DNA of 35,016 nt from JAAETI01 sp964195945 (GTDB lineage: Bacteria; Actinomycetota; Acidimicrobiia; Spongiisociales; UBA5794): contig CAXMRC010000176.1 of assembly GCA_964195945.1 (NCBI GenBank), positions 1 through 35,016 on the forward strand, given 5' to 3'. The notes below the pieces were generated by a model that made no database searches, was not told the origin of the DNA, and saw only the letters and a list, made by a program, of their open reading frames with translations. Shown here piece after piece: positions 15,010-22,862 of this stretch; position 1 is the stretch's first letter, and each line of letters begins with the position of its first letter. The translations under genes and the position numbers were made by a program.

Positions 15010-16749
15010 ATGCGGCTAGTGCGGATGACGCTGATTTTCGCGATGGCGACCTCGATTCTGGCGGTGATGCCCGGCGAGGGAGAGGCGACTGTTCCAGGCG
15101 GCATCGACAGAATTGCGTTCGTGTCCAACTCCGACCACATCTCCGGCGAGATCTACGTACGTGACTTCGCCGGGAGCACCCCGATTCGGCTGACGAACAA
15201 CACCGAATACGACAGCAACCCCAAGTGGTCACCCGACGGGAACCAGATAGCTTTCGACCGTGGCCCCGGCAAGGGACCATACGACCTCTTTGTCATGAAC
15301 TCCGACGGTTCCAACGAGACCAACCTCTCCAGTGGGCTCGGGACTGTGAACGTCGCGCTGGACTGGTCACCCGACGGAACGAGAATTCTGTTCCATTCCG
15401 ACCGCGGTGGCAGCGGTACAGATCTCTGGGTGGTTCGCCCCGACGGGTCTGACCCGCGGCAGCTCACGAACACAGCCGCAGTTTCCGAGGCGGCGGCCTC
15501 GTGGTCACCGAATGGTTCGTCGATTGTCTATCAACGCGCTGACGGCATCTGGATCATGGATGCTGACGGATCGAGCCAGCGCCCGTTGCTGGCCCGTGCC
15601 GACAGCGATGGAGATCCGGTCTGGTCACCCGACGGATCGAAGATTGCCTTCGTGTCGTATCAGTCCAGTGTGAACGTGTGGATCATGAACGCCGACGGTT
15701 CGCTGCCGTACAGCCTCACGAACTCGGCATTGTGGGAAAGTTACGGGCCGGCCTGGGCGCCGGATGGTTCGAAGATCGCATTCACTTCAGACCGCGATGG
15801 CGACGCTGATATCTGGATGATGAACCCGGACGGCACAGACCCGGCACACCTCACCGATCATCCCGGAGCCGAATACGGCATGGACTGGGAGTCCGCCAAT
15901 CGGGATCCGGTGGCTGTTGGCGACGAGGCGACAACGCATCGCTCCCAGTCGGTCGAGATCGATCTGCTGGGCAACGATTACGACCCCGATGGCGAGACGC
16001 TGACGATCGGTGACATCACTCGTATGCCCGATGAGGGGACAGTGACGATCGGTTCCGGAGGCATCGTTACTTACTCACACAGCGGGGTGACGGTATCACC
16101 GGGGCATGTGATGCGATACGCCGATTCGTTTGACTACAGGGTGGATGACGAGAGGCTTGGTTCGGCGGTCGGGACTGTTCAGGTCTGGATCTATCCGTAC
16201 TTTGACGATGCCCCGCTGGCGAATACGTTCTTCGACGACGTTGTTTGGCTTGCGGTTCAGGGCATCACAATCGGATGCAATCCGCCTGACAACACTCTGT
16301 TCTGCCCCGGCAGCAATGTGACGCGGGGCCAGATGGCGGCGTTCTTGGTACGAGCCCGTGGCTACACCGCCGGGGCTGAGGCGAACCTGTTTGGTGATGA
16401 CGATGCTTCGATCTTTGAGCTCGATATTGACAGGCTGGGAACGGCCGGGGTGACCCGGGGTTGTAATCCGCCGGTGAATGATCGGTTCTGCCCCGATGCG
16501 CTGGTCACTAGGGGTCAGATGGCGGCATTCTTGGCCCGAGCATTCAACCTGACGAATCTTGGTCAGGTCGATCTGTTTGACGATGACAACGGGTCGATCT
16601 TTGAACTCGATATCGAGAAATTGGGGGCGACCGGAGTGTCGAGGGGCTGCAACCCGCCCGATAACGATCGCTTCTGTCCCGATGACTATGTCACACGGGA
16701 GCAGATGGCGGCGTTCATCCACCGTGCCGTCGCACTGACCCAGGAATAG
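15010..16749 (+). CDS. Exported PD40 propeller / cadherin-like / triple SLH-like protein (paralog 2)
   Basis: 579 residues with the same domain order as the gene 22 bp upstream: signal peptide (about 1-26), PD40 blades such as WSPDGTRILFHSDRGGSG, a cadherin-like region starting DPVAVGDEATTHRSQSVEI, and three Cys-paired SLH-like repeats to the C-terminus. GAGAGGGG before the ATG is the ribosome binding site. The two propellers differ clearly, while the SLH-like 3' ends are nearly identical in DNA over long stretches, which points to tandem duplication with gene conversion of the anchor. It is likely co-transcribed with paralog 1. Ligand and function are unknown. Confidence 0.85.
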   Translation: MRLVRMTLIFAMATSILAVMPGEGEATVPGGIDRIAFVSNSDHISGEIYVRDFAGSTPIRLTNNTEYDSNPKWSPDGNQIAFDRGPGKGPYDLFVMNSDGSNETNLSSGLGTVNVALDWSPDGTRILFHSDRGGSGTDLWVVRPDGSDPRQLTNTAAVSEAAASWSPNGSSIVYQRADGIWIMDADGSSQRPLLARADSDGDPVWSPDGSKIAFVSYQSSVNVWIMNADGSLPYSLTNSALWESYGPAWAPDGSKIAFTSDRDGDADIWMMNPDGTDPAHLTDHPGAEYGMDWESANRDPVAVGDEATTHRSQSVEIDLLGNDYDPDGETLTIGDITRMPDEGTVTIGSGGIVTYSHSGVTVSPGHVMRYADSFDYRVDDERLGSAVGTVQVWIYPYFDDAPLANTFFDDVVWLAVQGITIGCNPPDNTLFCPGSNVTRGQMAAFLVRARGYTAGAEANLFGDDDASIFELDIDRLGTAGVTRGCNPPVNDRFCPDALVTRGQMAAFLARAFNLTNLGQVDLFDDDNGSIFELDIEKLGATGVSRGCNPPDNDRFCPDDYVTREQMAAFIHRAVALTQE

Positions 16750-16853
16750 GAGGTAGTCGTCTGTCGCCCTCCCCTCGTTGATGCGCCGTCAGTAGACCCA
16801 GGTCGCACTCCGACTCGTCCCCATCCTCGAGGAAACCTCCCTAAAGAGCACGG

Positions 16854-17654
16854 CTAGCCGGCGGAGACGAAGGCCACGGTCTCGGCTCGAGTGATCCCGG
16901 CTCGCAGAATGCCCTTGTGCCCTGTGTCCGGAACCTCGATCAGTTTCGTAGCCGGCCGGGACGAAGCGTACGCAGCGGAATCAGCGAATGGCGTGCGATC
17001 GTCGGCCGGGTCGTGAAGTACCAGCATGTCGGCCCCAAGCACGTTGCCCTTGCCGTCGAATACATCCATCAGATGTGGCCCGGCGAAAGCCACGAATCGT
17101 TCTTCGAACCGCTGGAACGCTTTGTCGCCAAGGTTGAGCTGAGCCTTGAACGCATCAACGAACAGTCGCCCGGATACGGCCGGAGCAACCAGGACGACAC
17201 GATCTGGACCACCATGAGAGAATGCTGCAAACGCGACGACGGCCCCAAACGAGTGAGCAACCACACTGCGGGGTAAGCCGAACAGGTTCACCGTCGCGTC
17301 AACAGTTGCTGCCATGCGAAAGACATCGGTGCCGGAACCTCGGTCAGAACCGTGGCCAGGAAGATCAGGGGCGATAGCCCGGTACCCTGCTTCGGCCAAT
17401 GCGGATGCCAGCGGGGCCATGTCGGTACTGGCGCCACCCCAGCCATGAAGCAGCAATACAGGCTCCCCAGAGCCGATCGAGTACCCAGAGATCTCATGGC
17501 CAAAGACCATGAATGTGAAGGTTTCGGCACCATCGGGATGACGGGTATTAGGTCGACCATGGGGATGGAACCACAGGTACCAGGCAATCCGCGCACCAAG
17601 CCGTGGAGAGATTCTGCTGAGAATTGAAATTGACCGGATCAACAGACTCTTCAC
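16854..17654 (-). CDS. Alpha/beta hydrolase
   Basis: 266 residues from GTG 17654. The alpha/beta-hydrolase pattern is complete: oxyanion HGWGG (about 70-74), PDLPGHGSD, nucleophile elbow AHSFGA (Ser near 134), acid in LHDPADDRTPF, and His in PDTGHKGIL near the end. The N-terminal about 45 residues (RSISILSRISPRLGARIAWYLWF) are hydrophobic/basic and could associate with the membrane. It could be an esterase, lipase or C-C hydrolase; the substrate is not readable. It is divergent from the HxlR regulator, 217 bp apart, and could be under its control. Confidence 0.85.
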   Translation of the reverse strand: MKSLLIRSISILSRISPRLGARIAWYLWFHPHGRPNTRHPDGAETFTFMVFGHEISGYSIGSGEPVLLLHGWGGASTDMAPLASALAEAGYRAIAPDLPGHGSDRGSGTDVFRMAATVDATVNLFGLPRSVVAHSFGAVVAFAAFSHGGPDRVVLVAPAVSGRLFVDAFKAQLNLGDKAFQRFEERFVAFAGPHLMDVFDGKGNVLGADMLVLHDPADDRTPFADSAAYASSRPATKLIEVPDTGHKGILRAGITRAETVAFVSAG

Positions 17655-17806
17655 CGGCGAGGTTCTGCGGATAAAGAGTGCCGTTCCAGTTGCCCAATCA
17701 CCTGGCCCGGATCAATTTCGACATCGAATGCCGGTCTACGGAGACGCTGTAGCCGACGTCGCTGCCGGCGTGTTGGCTTTTGCATGTCCACCCCTGAATG
17801 TCAGTA

Positions 17807-17819
17807 GCTTTACGCAACT
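17807..17819 (+). promoter_or_regulatory. Direct repeat 1, probable HxlR operator
   Basis: GCTTTACGCAACT, identical to a second copy 32 bp downstream (17839-17851), three helical turns apart, in the divergent gap before the HxlR gene. Confidence 0.5.
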
Positions 17820-17836
17820 GACCGTACCAAGGTCGG

Positions 17837-17851
17837 TTGCTTTACGCAACT
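17837..17851 (+). promoter_or_regulatory. Direct repeat 2, probable HxlR operator overlapping -35
   Basis: GTTGC-TTTAC-GCAAC (17836-17850) is also an inverted repeat. It covers the candidate -35 TTGCTT (17837-17842), so a bound repressor would block the regulator's own promoter. Confidence 0.55.
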
Positions 17852-17859
17852 CACACCGA

Positions 17860-17865
17860 TAGAGT
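17860..17865 (+). promoter_or_regulatory. -10 box of a leaderless promoter (HxlR gene)
   Basis: TAGAGT lies 17 bp after TTGCTT (17837-17842) and 6 nt before ATG 17872. This is the best-formed promoter after dinB. Confidence 0.65.
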
Positions 17866-17871
17866 TGGCTC

Positions 17872-18351
17872 ATGCCAGCCAAGAAGTCCATAGAACACCT
17901 CGACTGCGTCGTGGCCAGCACCATCGACATCATTGGCGATAGGTGGACACTCCTGATCGTCAGAGACGTCTTTTTTGGTGTCCGTCGCTTCGACGACTTT
18001 CAACGCGACCTCCAAATCTCACGAAACGTACTCGCCGACCGGCTGCAGCAACTAGTCACCCACGGCATCCTCAAGACGGTCCCCTACCAGGACAACCCAC
18101 CCCGACACGAGTACCGGCTAACCGACAAGGGACGGGACCTGTTTGATCTCCTCCTTGCCGTATGGCGCTTCGGCGACAAGTGGGAACACTCAAACGTAGA
18201 GCGCGTCGTGATCCACGAAGACTGCGGCCACGCCACCCACATGATCCCGGCCTGCGCTCATTGCGGCGCGGAGCTCACCCGGCACAACCTCCGCGTCGAG
18301 CCCCAACTCGATGTTGTGCTCGACAGGCAACGCCAAGAAGCGACTCAGTAA
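17872..18351 (+). CDS. HxlR-family transcriptional regulator with C-terminal Zn-ribbon-like tail
   Basis: 159 residues. The winged helix is typical: LDCVVASTIDIIGDRWTLLIVRDVFFG, then RFDDFQRDLQISRNVLADRLQQL and the wing ending YRLTDKGRDL. Cys11 near the N-terminus is where redox-sensing family members carry their reactive thiol. Beyond the HxlR domain a tail (about 116-140) holds CGH...PACAHCGAEL, a likely zinc ribbon, which is common in actinobacterial members. It probably represses itself and perhaps the divergent alpha/beta hydrolase through the two repeats upstream. The signal is unknown. Confidence 0.9.
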   Translation: MPAKKSIEHLDCVVASTIDIIGDRWTLLIVRDVFFGVRRFDDFQRDLQISRNVLADRLQQLVTHGILKTVPYQDNPPRHEYRLTDKGRDLFDLLLAVWRFGDKWEHSNVERVVIHEDCGHATHMIPACAHCGAELTRHNLRVEPQLDVVLDRQRQEATQ

Positions 18352-18381
18352 CCTCGGCGACCACGGGCGATCCGCCAAGGG

Positions 18382-19287
18382 CTAGCGCACCGGAGGCGCG
18401 GCCACCTTCTGTCGCTCGGACCGGTCGGTCAGTACGACTCCGATGAGAATCAGAATGCCGCCGACGGCAATACCCAACTGCAGTTTCTCGTCAAGAAGGA
18501 GAATCCCCGCAGCCAGAGAGATCAGCGGGACGATGTAGCCAACCAGCGAAGCCTTGGTGACTGATACCTGCTGCAGTAACCAAAAGAACAACAAAAACGG
18601 AGTGATGCTCCCCACCAGAGACATGTAGATGATCAAGATCCAACCCCACGTCGAGATGGCTCCAGGCAGACCTTCCACCGCGAACATAGTGACACCGATC
18701 AACACGACACCGATAGCAAACTGCATAAAAGTGAGTTCCATCGCATCGAATCGGTCGGCGTGACCCTTGGCATAAACGCCTGCGTACGAGATCGACATCA
18801 CCGCGACGATGGACAAACCCGCAGCCAGAACCGGCTTTCCTCCGTTTTCCAGACCACTGTCGCCACTGAGCAGCAAGAAGGCCACACCAGCGAACGCCAC
18901 CGAAAGACCAATCACCTTGGCGGTGTGTAGAGGTTCGTCAGGGAGCATGTAGTGAGCCACAATCGCCGTACCCAACGGGATCAGAGCCACAAGCAGGCCA
19001 ACAAATCCGGCTGAGGCGTTCTCGTACGCAAGAGTGAACAGCACAAACGGAACTGTCAGCTGGAACACGCCTTGCACCAAACCGGTGGACCAGGTCCGGA
19101 GATCGCGGGGGACACGGCGGCCTCGCATCCGCAGCAGGGCATACAGAACGACGGTGGCGAGGACCGCACGGATCGCCACCATAGCGATCGGCGGCACTCC
19201 ATCGCTAAGAGCAGCGCGAGTGGCGACACCGTTAGTACCCCACGCCAACGACGCGACAAGAATTGCGGTCCAGATTCGAACAAGCAT
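18382..19287 (-). CDS. EamA-family (DMT superfamily) transporter
   Basis: 301 residues, ten hydrophobic segments in two EamA halves (about 5-140 and 150-290). The start SLAWGTNGVATRAALSDG and the ends of each half (LVALIPLGTAIVAHYMLPDEPL; LVGYIVPLISLAAGILLLDEKL) are the family signatures. It probably exports or imports a metabolite across the inner membrane. TAGGCT lies 6 nt before ATG on the minus strand, so it has its own leaderless promoter although the upstream gene is in the same direction. It is convergent with the HxlR gene, 30 bp apart. Confidence 0.9.
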   Translation of the reverse strand: MLVRIWTAILVASLAWGTNGVATRAALSDGVPPIAMVAIRAVLATVVLYALLRMRGRRVPRDLRTWSTGLVQGVFQLTVPFVLFTLAYENASAGFVGLLVALIPLGTAIVAHYMLPDEPLHTAKVIGLSVAFAGVAFLLLSGDSGLENGGKPVLAAGLSIVAVMSISYAGVYAKGHADRFDAMELTFMQFAIGVVLIGVTMFAVEGLPGAISTWGWILIIYMSLVGSITPFLLFFWLLQQVSVTKASLVGYIVPLISLAAGILLLDEKLQLGIAVGGILILIGVVLTDRSERQKVAAPPVR

Positions 19288-19293
19288 CGGGTC

Positions 19294-19299
19294 AGCCTA
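19294..19299 (-). promoter_or_regulatory. -10 box of a leaderless promoter
   Basis: On the minus strand TAGGCT lies exactly 6 nt before ATG 19287 (spacer GACCCG), inside the 22-bp gap after the Rieske-GltS stop. Confidence 0.55.
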
Positions 19300-19309
19300 C
19301 GGCAACCGA

Positions 19310-20923
19310 TTACCGACCAGATCCGCCGTAGGCGATCCCCGTCAGATCCGCCATCTCTCGCTTGAACGTGGTCAAGTCATCAGAATTGAGTTCGCCGAGC
19401 GAACGATGCCCCGTCGCCCGCGCCAGGACCTTCATCAGATCGATCGTGGCACGGAAGAACCTGTCGAGCCGAACTGCCGCATCGTCGATGATCAGCCGAG
19501 AGCGCAGATGATCCTTCTGCGTGGCAATACCCACCGGACAGTTGTTGGAGTTGCAGGCGCGCATTCCCAGACATCCGATCGCCTGCAGAGCCGAGTTGGA
19601 GACGGCGATCCCGTCGGCGCCCAAGGCCAGCGCTTTGGCGAAATCTGCGGGTGTCCTCAGCCCGCCGGTGATAAACAGAGTGACGGACCCGCTCTTCCCA
19701 GAGCGGTCGAGGTGGCGACGGGCACGCGCCAGCGCAGGAATCGTCGGCACCGAGATGTTGTCCCGGAACAGGGTCGGCGCCGCACCGGTTCCTCCCCCGC
19801 GGCCATCAAGGATTACGTAGTCGACCCCGACCTCGAATGCGGCATCAAGATCCGCCTCGATGTGTTGCGCAGACAGCTTGTAACCGATCGGGATACCACC
19901 CGTACGCTGACGAACCTCGGCAGCGAATTCGGCGAATTCAACGGCTGTGGTCCACTCTGGGAAACGTGCCGGGGAAACCGCCGCTTCACCCTCAGCCAGT
20001 CCCCGGGTCTCGGCAATCAGCCCAACAACCTTCGCCCCAGGAAGATGCCCGCCGGTCCCGGTCTTGGCCCCTTGACCACCTTTGAAGTGAAAAGCCTGCA
20101 CCTTCTCGACCTTGTCCCAGCTAAACCCGAAACGAGCCGACGCCAACTCATAGAAATAGCGAGAGTTAGCCTCTTGCTCGTCGGACAGCATGCCGCCTTC
20201 GCCTGAGCAGATTCCGGTCCCTGCCATCTCGGCGCCACGGGCTAGTGCAACCTTGGCCTCGTAGGACAGCGCCCCAAACGACATGTCGGACACAATGATC
20301 GGGATATCGAGACGCAGCGGGCGCTTAGCTTCCGGGCCAACTAGCAACTCGGTAGAGACCTCCTCATCGTCGAGCAGCGGAGGCTGTGCCAACTGGGCCG
20401 TCAGAATCTGGATGTCATCCCACGTCGGAAGCTGATCGCGCGGCACGCCCATCGCCGCCAGCGGACCATGATGCCCCAACTTCGACAATCCCTCATCTGC
20501 GAGCTGCCGAATCAGCTTCACATGGGGCTCAGCTCGTGTCCCATGAGGATCTTGGTATGCCCCCTGATATGCATCACGGTCCCAGGGCTGTGGGTTAACC
20601 AATTCGTATGAGGCGACCTCGTCGGCATCAACGAATACACCATCGTCCTCCACCCAGGCCGTGAACTTCTCGAGAACCTCGCTGGTGTTGTAGGCAGAGA
20701 CGCCGGTGTCGACCCGGTAGTCCCAGCCGTGGAGTCCACACACCAGGTCATCTCCGACGATGCTCCCATCAGCAAGAAGCGCCCCGCGGTGCAAGCAACG
20801 CCCGAAAAGAACTGACACATGGTCGCCGAGACGAACGATCACGAGGTCGGTATTGCCAACCAACACGCCAGCCGGCACACGTTCAGCGAGTTCGGACCAT
20901 TCGGCGATACGCAGTGGATTCAT
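19310..20923 (-). CDS. Rieske domain fused to glutamate-synthase-type FMN domain
   Basis: 537 residues from ATG 20923 (CAGAAT box 6 nt upstream; the GTG at 20944 adds 7 residues before the box). The Rieske domain (about 1-105) has C43-x-H45 in GRCLHRGALL and C62-x2-H65 in VCGLHGWDY, complete for a 2Fe-2S cluster. A glutamate-synthase central/FMN domain (about 130-537) has PIIVSDMSFGALS, FKGGQGAKTGTGGHLPG, GYKLSAQH, DGRGGGTGAAP and the 3Fe-4S cysteines C451-x5-C457-x4-C462 in CLGMRACNSNNC. There is no glutaminase domain. It probably works as a ferredoxin-like self-supplied amino- or imino-transfer reductase; the substrate is unknown. It is divergent from a PF04020 gene. Confidence 0.9.
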   Translation of the reverse strand: MNPLRIAEWSELAERVPAGVLVGNTDLVIVRLGDHVSVLFGRCLHRGALLADGSIVGDDLVCGLHGWDYRVDTGVSAYNTSEVLEKFTAWVEDDGVFVDADEVASYELVNPQPWDRDAYQGAYQDPHGTRAEPHVKLIRQLADEGLSKLGHHGPLAAMGVPRDQLPTWDDIQILTAQLAQPPLLDDEEVSTELLVGPEAKRPLRLDIPIIVSDMSFGALSYEAKVALARGAEMAGTGICSGEGGMLSDEQEANSRYFYELASARFGFSWDKVEKVQAFHFKGGQGAKTGTGGHLPGAKVVGLIAETRGLAEGEAAVSPARFPEWTTAVEFAEFAAEVRQRTGGIPIGYKLSAQHIEADLDAAFEVGVDYVILDGRGGGTGAAPTLFRDNISVPTIPALARARRHLDRSGKSGSVTLFITGGLRTPADFAKALALGADGIAVSNSALQAIGCLGMRACNSNNCPVGIATQKDHLRSRLIIDDAAVRLDRFFRATIDLMKVLARATGHRSLGELNSDDLTTFKREMADLTGIAYGGSGR

Positions 20924-20929
20924 GGATCG

Positions 20930-20935
20930 ATTCTG
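20930..20935 (-). promoter_or_regulatory. -10 box, leaderless geometry
   Basis: On the minus strand CAGAAT lies 6 nt before ATG 20923 (spacer CGATCC). It supports the shorter start. Confidence 0.35.
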
Positions 20936-20967
20936 CCACGCCACAGCGCCCTAGATCACGAATGCTC

Positions 20968-20973
20968 TAGGCT
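20968..20973 (+). promoter_or_regulatory. -10 box of a leaderless promoter
   Basis: TAGGCT lies exactly 6 nt before ATG 20980 (spacer CGCGGG). The same hexamer is used for the EamA gene. Confidence 0.55.
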
Positions 20974-20979
20974 CGCGGG

Positions 20980-21324
20980 ATGAGACTCATTCTGAAACTC
21001 TTCGTCAATGCGGCAGCGCTGTGGGTTGCGGGCTCCGTAGTAACAGGCATCGATCTGGATGGTGACTTCCTGACGATCCTTCTTGTGGCCCTGGTGTTCG
21101 GTCTGGTGAACACCTTCATCAAGCCGATCTTGAAGGCCCTTTCGTTCCCGGTGATCATCCTGAGCCTTGGGCTTTTCGCTCTCGTCATCAATGCCGCGAT
21201 GCTCGGGTTGACCGCGGCATGGACCGACGCACTTTCGATTGCCGACTTCTGGTCTGCTCTGCTGGGTGCGATTGTGATTTCGGTCGTAAGCGCCGTATTG
21301 GGCTGGTTCGTAGCGGACGACTGA
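20980..21324 (+). CDS. PF04020-type four-TM membrane protein (phage-holin-4-2 family)
   Basis: 114 residues, four hydrophobic segments. LVALVFGLVNTFIKPILKALSFPVIILSLGLFALVINAAML is the family core. The family is named after holins but is widespread in bacterial chromosomes and unrelated to prophage in most cases; its function is unknown. The promoter is leaderless (TAGGCT box). The stop is followed within 2 bp by the remnant of a response regulator on the other strand. Confidence 0.85.
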   Translation: MRLILKLFVNAAALWVAGSVVTGIDLDGDFLTILLVALVFGLVNTFIKPILKALSFPVIILSLGLFALVINAAMLGLTAAWTDALSIADFWSALLGAIVISVVSAVLGWFVADD

Positions 21325-21325
21325 T

Positions 21326-21503
21326 TCAGGCTCGGGGCAATCGAATCACGAGCCGTGCGCCGGTGGCCGGCGCCACTTACGGTCTCGATGGCACATCGCC
21401 CGAACGGCAAATCGATCTTCTTCCGCAGACGAGCGACGTATACCTCGACGATATTGGGATCGCCCTCGAAGCTGTAGTCCCAAACTCCGTCAAGTCTGCT
21501 CGC
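21326..21503 (-). pseudogene. Remnant of an OmpR-family response regulator (winged-helix end)
   Basis: On the minus strand the reading DGVWDYSFEGDPNIVEVYV, then ARLRKKIDLPFGRCAIETV, is the recognition-helix/wing end of an OmpR/PhoB DNA-binding domain. After ETVSGAG the family frame is lost; a shift gives ATGARLVIRLPRA and TGA at 21326-21328, a normal ending for such regulators. The receiver domain and most of the DNA-binding domain are missing, and no partner histidine kinase is present. So only about 55 codons of a decayed gene remain, with a frameshift. Confidence 0.75.
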
Positions 21504-21554
21504 CCCCGACCGCACAGGTCGCCCTGACCAGGGACGATCTGTGTTGCCCAACGC

Positions 21555-21560
21555 TATTGT
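21555..21560 (+). promoter_or_regulatory. -10 box of a leaderless promoter
   Basis: TATTGT lies exactly 6 nt before ATG 21567 (spacer CGACTC). Confidence 0.5.
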
Positions 21561-21566
21561 CGACTC

Positions 21567-22196
21567 ATGACCACCATCAAGCGCCTCACCGATTCATGTC
21601 TCGTTGTCACCACCGATGACGGAGCGACTCTGTTCGACCCGGGTTTCCACACGTTCGAAAACGACAGTGTGAACCTCGAGGACATCGGCGATATCCAGCG
21701 GGTGCTCGTCACTCACGAGCACGGTGACCACGTGAGCGCCGAGTTTCTGCAATGGATTCTCGATCGCGGGACCGACGTCATCGTCTACGGCAACGACGCT
21801 GTTGCGTCTGTGCTCGCGGAACGCGACATCGAAGTGACCACCGACATCCCGACCGGCACCAGTGCAGAGGACGTGGTGCACGAAACAACTCCGATGGGGA
21901 CCGCTCCCCCAAATCGGGCCTGGACCATCGACGGTGTCATCACCCATCCCGGCGACAGCTACGGCCCGACTCGGACCGCACCGGTACTTGCCCTGGGTCT
22001 CCTCACCCCGTGGGGCTCCACCACAAAGACGCTTGAATTCGCCAGGTCTCTGGGTCCACAGCAGGCGATTCCAGTCCACGACTTTTACCTTTCGGACAGT
22101 GGGCGGAACTGGATCAACTCTGTTGCCAAACACGTTCTCGCTAACGATGGCATCGAGGTCGTAACGCTCGATTGGGGCGAGAGCTTCACGCCCTAG
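21567..22196 (+). CDS. MBL-fold metal-dependent hydrolase (UlaG-like)
   Basis: 209 residues. It begins with the beta strand and substrate pocket LTDSCLVVTTDDGATLFDPGFH, then metal-ligand motif THEHGDHV (about 50-57). Later metal-site candidates are ITHPGDSYG (about 125-133) and PVHDFYLSDSG near the end. The arrangement fits the small UlaG/YhfI-like hydrolases of the metallo-beta-lactamase superfamily, whose members cut phosphoesters, lactones or thioesters. It is cytoplasmic, with no signal peptide. It is followed after 24 bp by a Ddn-like gene with its own ribosome binding site, probably the same operon. Confidence 0.85.
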   Translation: MTTIKRLTDSCLVVTTDDGATLFDPGFHTFENDSVNLEDIGDIQRVLVTHEHGDHVSAEFLQWILDRGTDVIVYGNDAVASVLAERDIEVTTDIPTGTSAEDVVHETTPMGTAPPNRAWTIDGVITHPGDSYGPTRTAPVLALGLLTPWGSTTKTLEFARSLGPQQAIPVHDFYLSDSGRNWINSVAKHVLANDGIEVVTLDWGESFTP

Positions 22197-22220
22197 CGGC
22201 CCTGTGCGCATGGAGGCATC

Positions 22221-22589
22221 GTGACAGACGAAGAGATACGAAGACTTCTCGGCACGATCGAAACGGTCGAGATTACGACGACCGGCAAAACGAGTGGCGC
22301 ACCTCGTCGCATCGAGATCTGGATGTACGAAATTGACGGTCGCCATATCATCACAGGCACGCCAGGAGCCCGTGACTGGTACGCCAACCTGCTGGCGAAC
22401 CCGAACATGACGTTGCACCTAACCGACCGCGTCGACCTCGATGCAGCTGCCACATCGATCGAAGACAAAGCGTTCCGTCGGTCAGTCTTCACCTCCGAAA
22501 AGACCTGGTGGTATCGGAGCCAAGCAGCTTTGGACGACCTGATCTCAGAAAGCCCGATGGTCGAGATGCAATTCCCCTCGCTGGCGTAG
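22221..22589 (+). CDS. Ddn/DUF385-like deazaflavin (F420)-dependent oxidoreductase
   Basis: 122 residues from GTG 22221, preceded by GGAGG at 22212-22216. TVEITTTGKTSGAPRRIEIWMY, then PGARDWYANLLANPNMTLHL and the end SEKTWWYRSQ, are typical of the DUF385/Ddn split-barrel group. Known members use F420H2 to reduce quinones or nitro compounds; some are not characterised. Together with the PPOX protein at 4069 it suggests that the organism makes F420. It probably forms an operon with the MBL hydrolase. Confidence 0.85.
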   Translation: MTDEEIRRLLGTIETVEITTTGKTSGAPRRIEIWMYEIDGRHIITGTPGARDWYANLLANPNMTLHLTDRVDLDAAATSIEDKAFRRSVFTSEKTWWYRSQAALDDLISESPMVEMQFPSLA

Positions 22590-22862
22590 CGGCCCACAGA
22601 GCCGGGCGCAATCGACGAAATGACCAGCCAAACCGATGCTCTCGTGCCGCCGGTGATGGGCGTGCTGGGGACGATGCACCGCGGTCCCGAACCCGCTGGA
22701 GTGGCGGAATCTGTCGACCCGGTAACCCCAGAAAGGTACGGTCCGGACCGCGCCAAACAGACCTCTCCAGACGGAATTGACGCGAATTCTCAATGAATCC
22801 GGTCTAAGTTGGCGGGGTGGCGGGCGAAGAACGGATCCGCCGGTTCAACCAAGGAGCCACTA
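22590..22862. other. 273-bp intergenic region without recognisable gene
   Basis: It holds a 58-codon open frame on the plus strand (22621-22797), unsupported by a ribosome site or a known family, and a 12-bp palindrome CGGTCCGGACCG. It also holds a -10-like TAAGTT at 22805-22810, which would give a leader of about 45 nt to the next gene. Confidence 0.4.
22851..22856 (+). promoter_or_regulatory. Ribosome binding site deciding the start at 22863
   Basis: AAGGAG, 6 nt before ATG 22863. It excludes the in-frame upstream start. Confidence 0.65.

Noticed and set aside
20980..21324. Holin-family protein as a sign of a prophage
   Set aside because: PF04020 members are common chromosomal proteins, and no other phage gene is present.
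20967..21551. 194-codon minus-strand frame as one gene
   Set aside because: Only its first third matches a response regulator; the rest is antisense to the PF04020 membrane gene. It was reduced to a pseudogene call at 21326-21503.
22621..22797. 58-codon plus-strand frame between the Ddn-like and GIY-YIG-like genes
   Set aside because: No ribosome binding site, no leaderless box at the start and no recognisable family.
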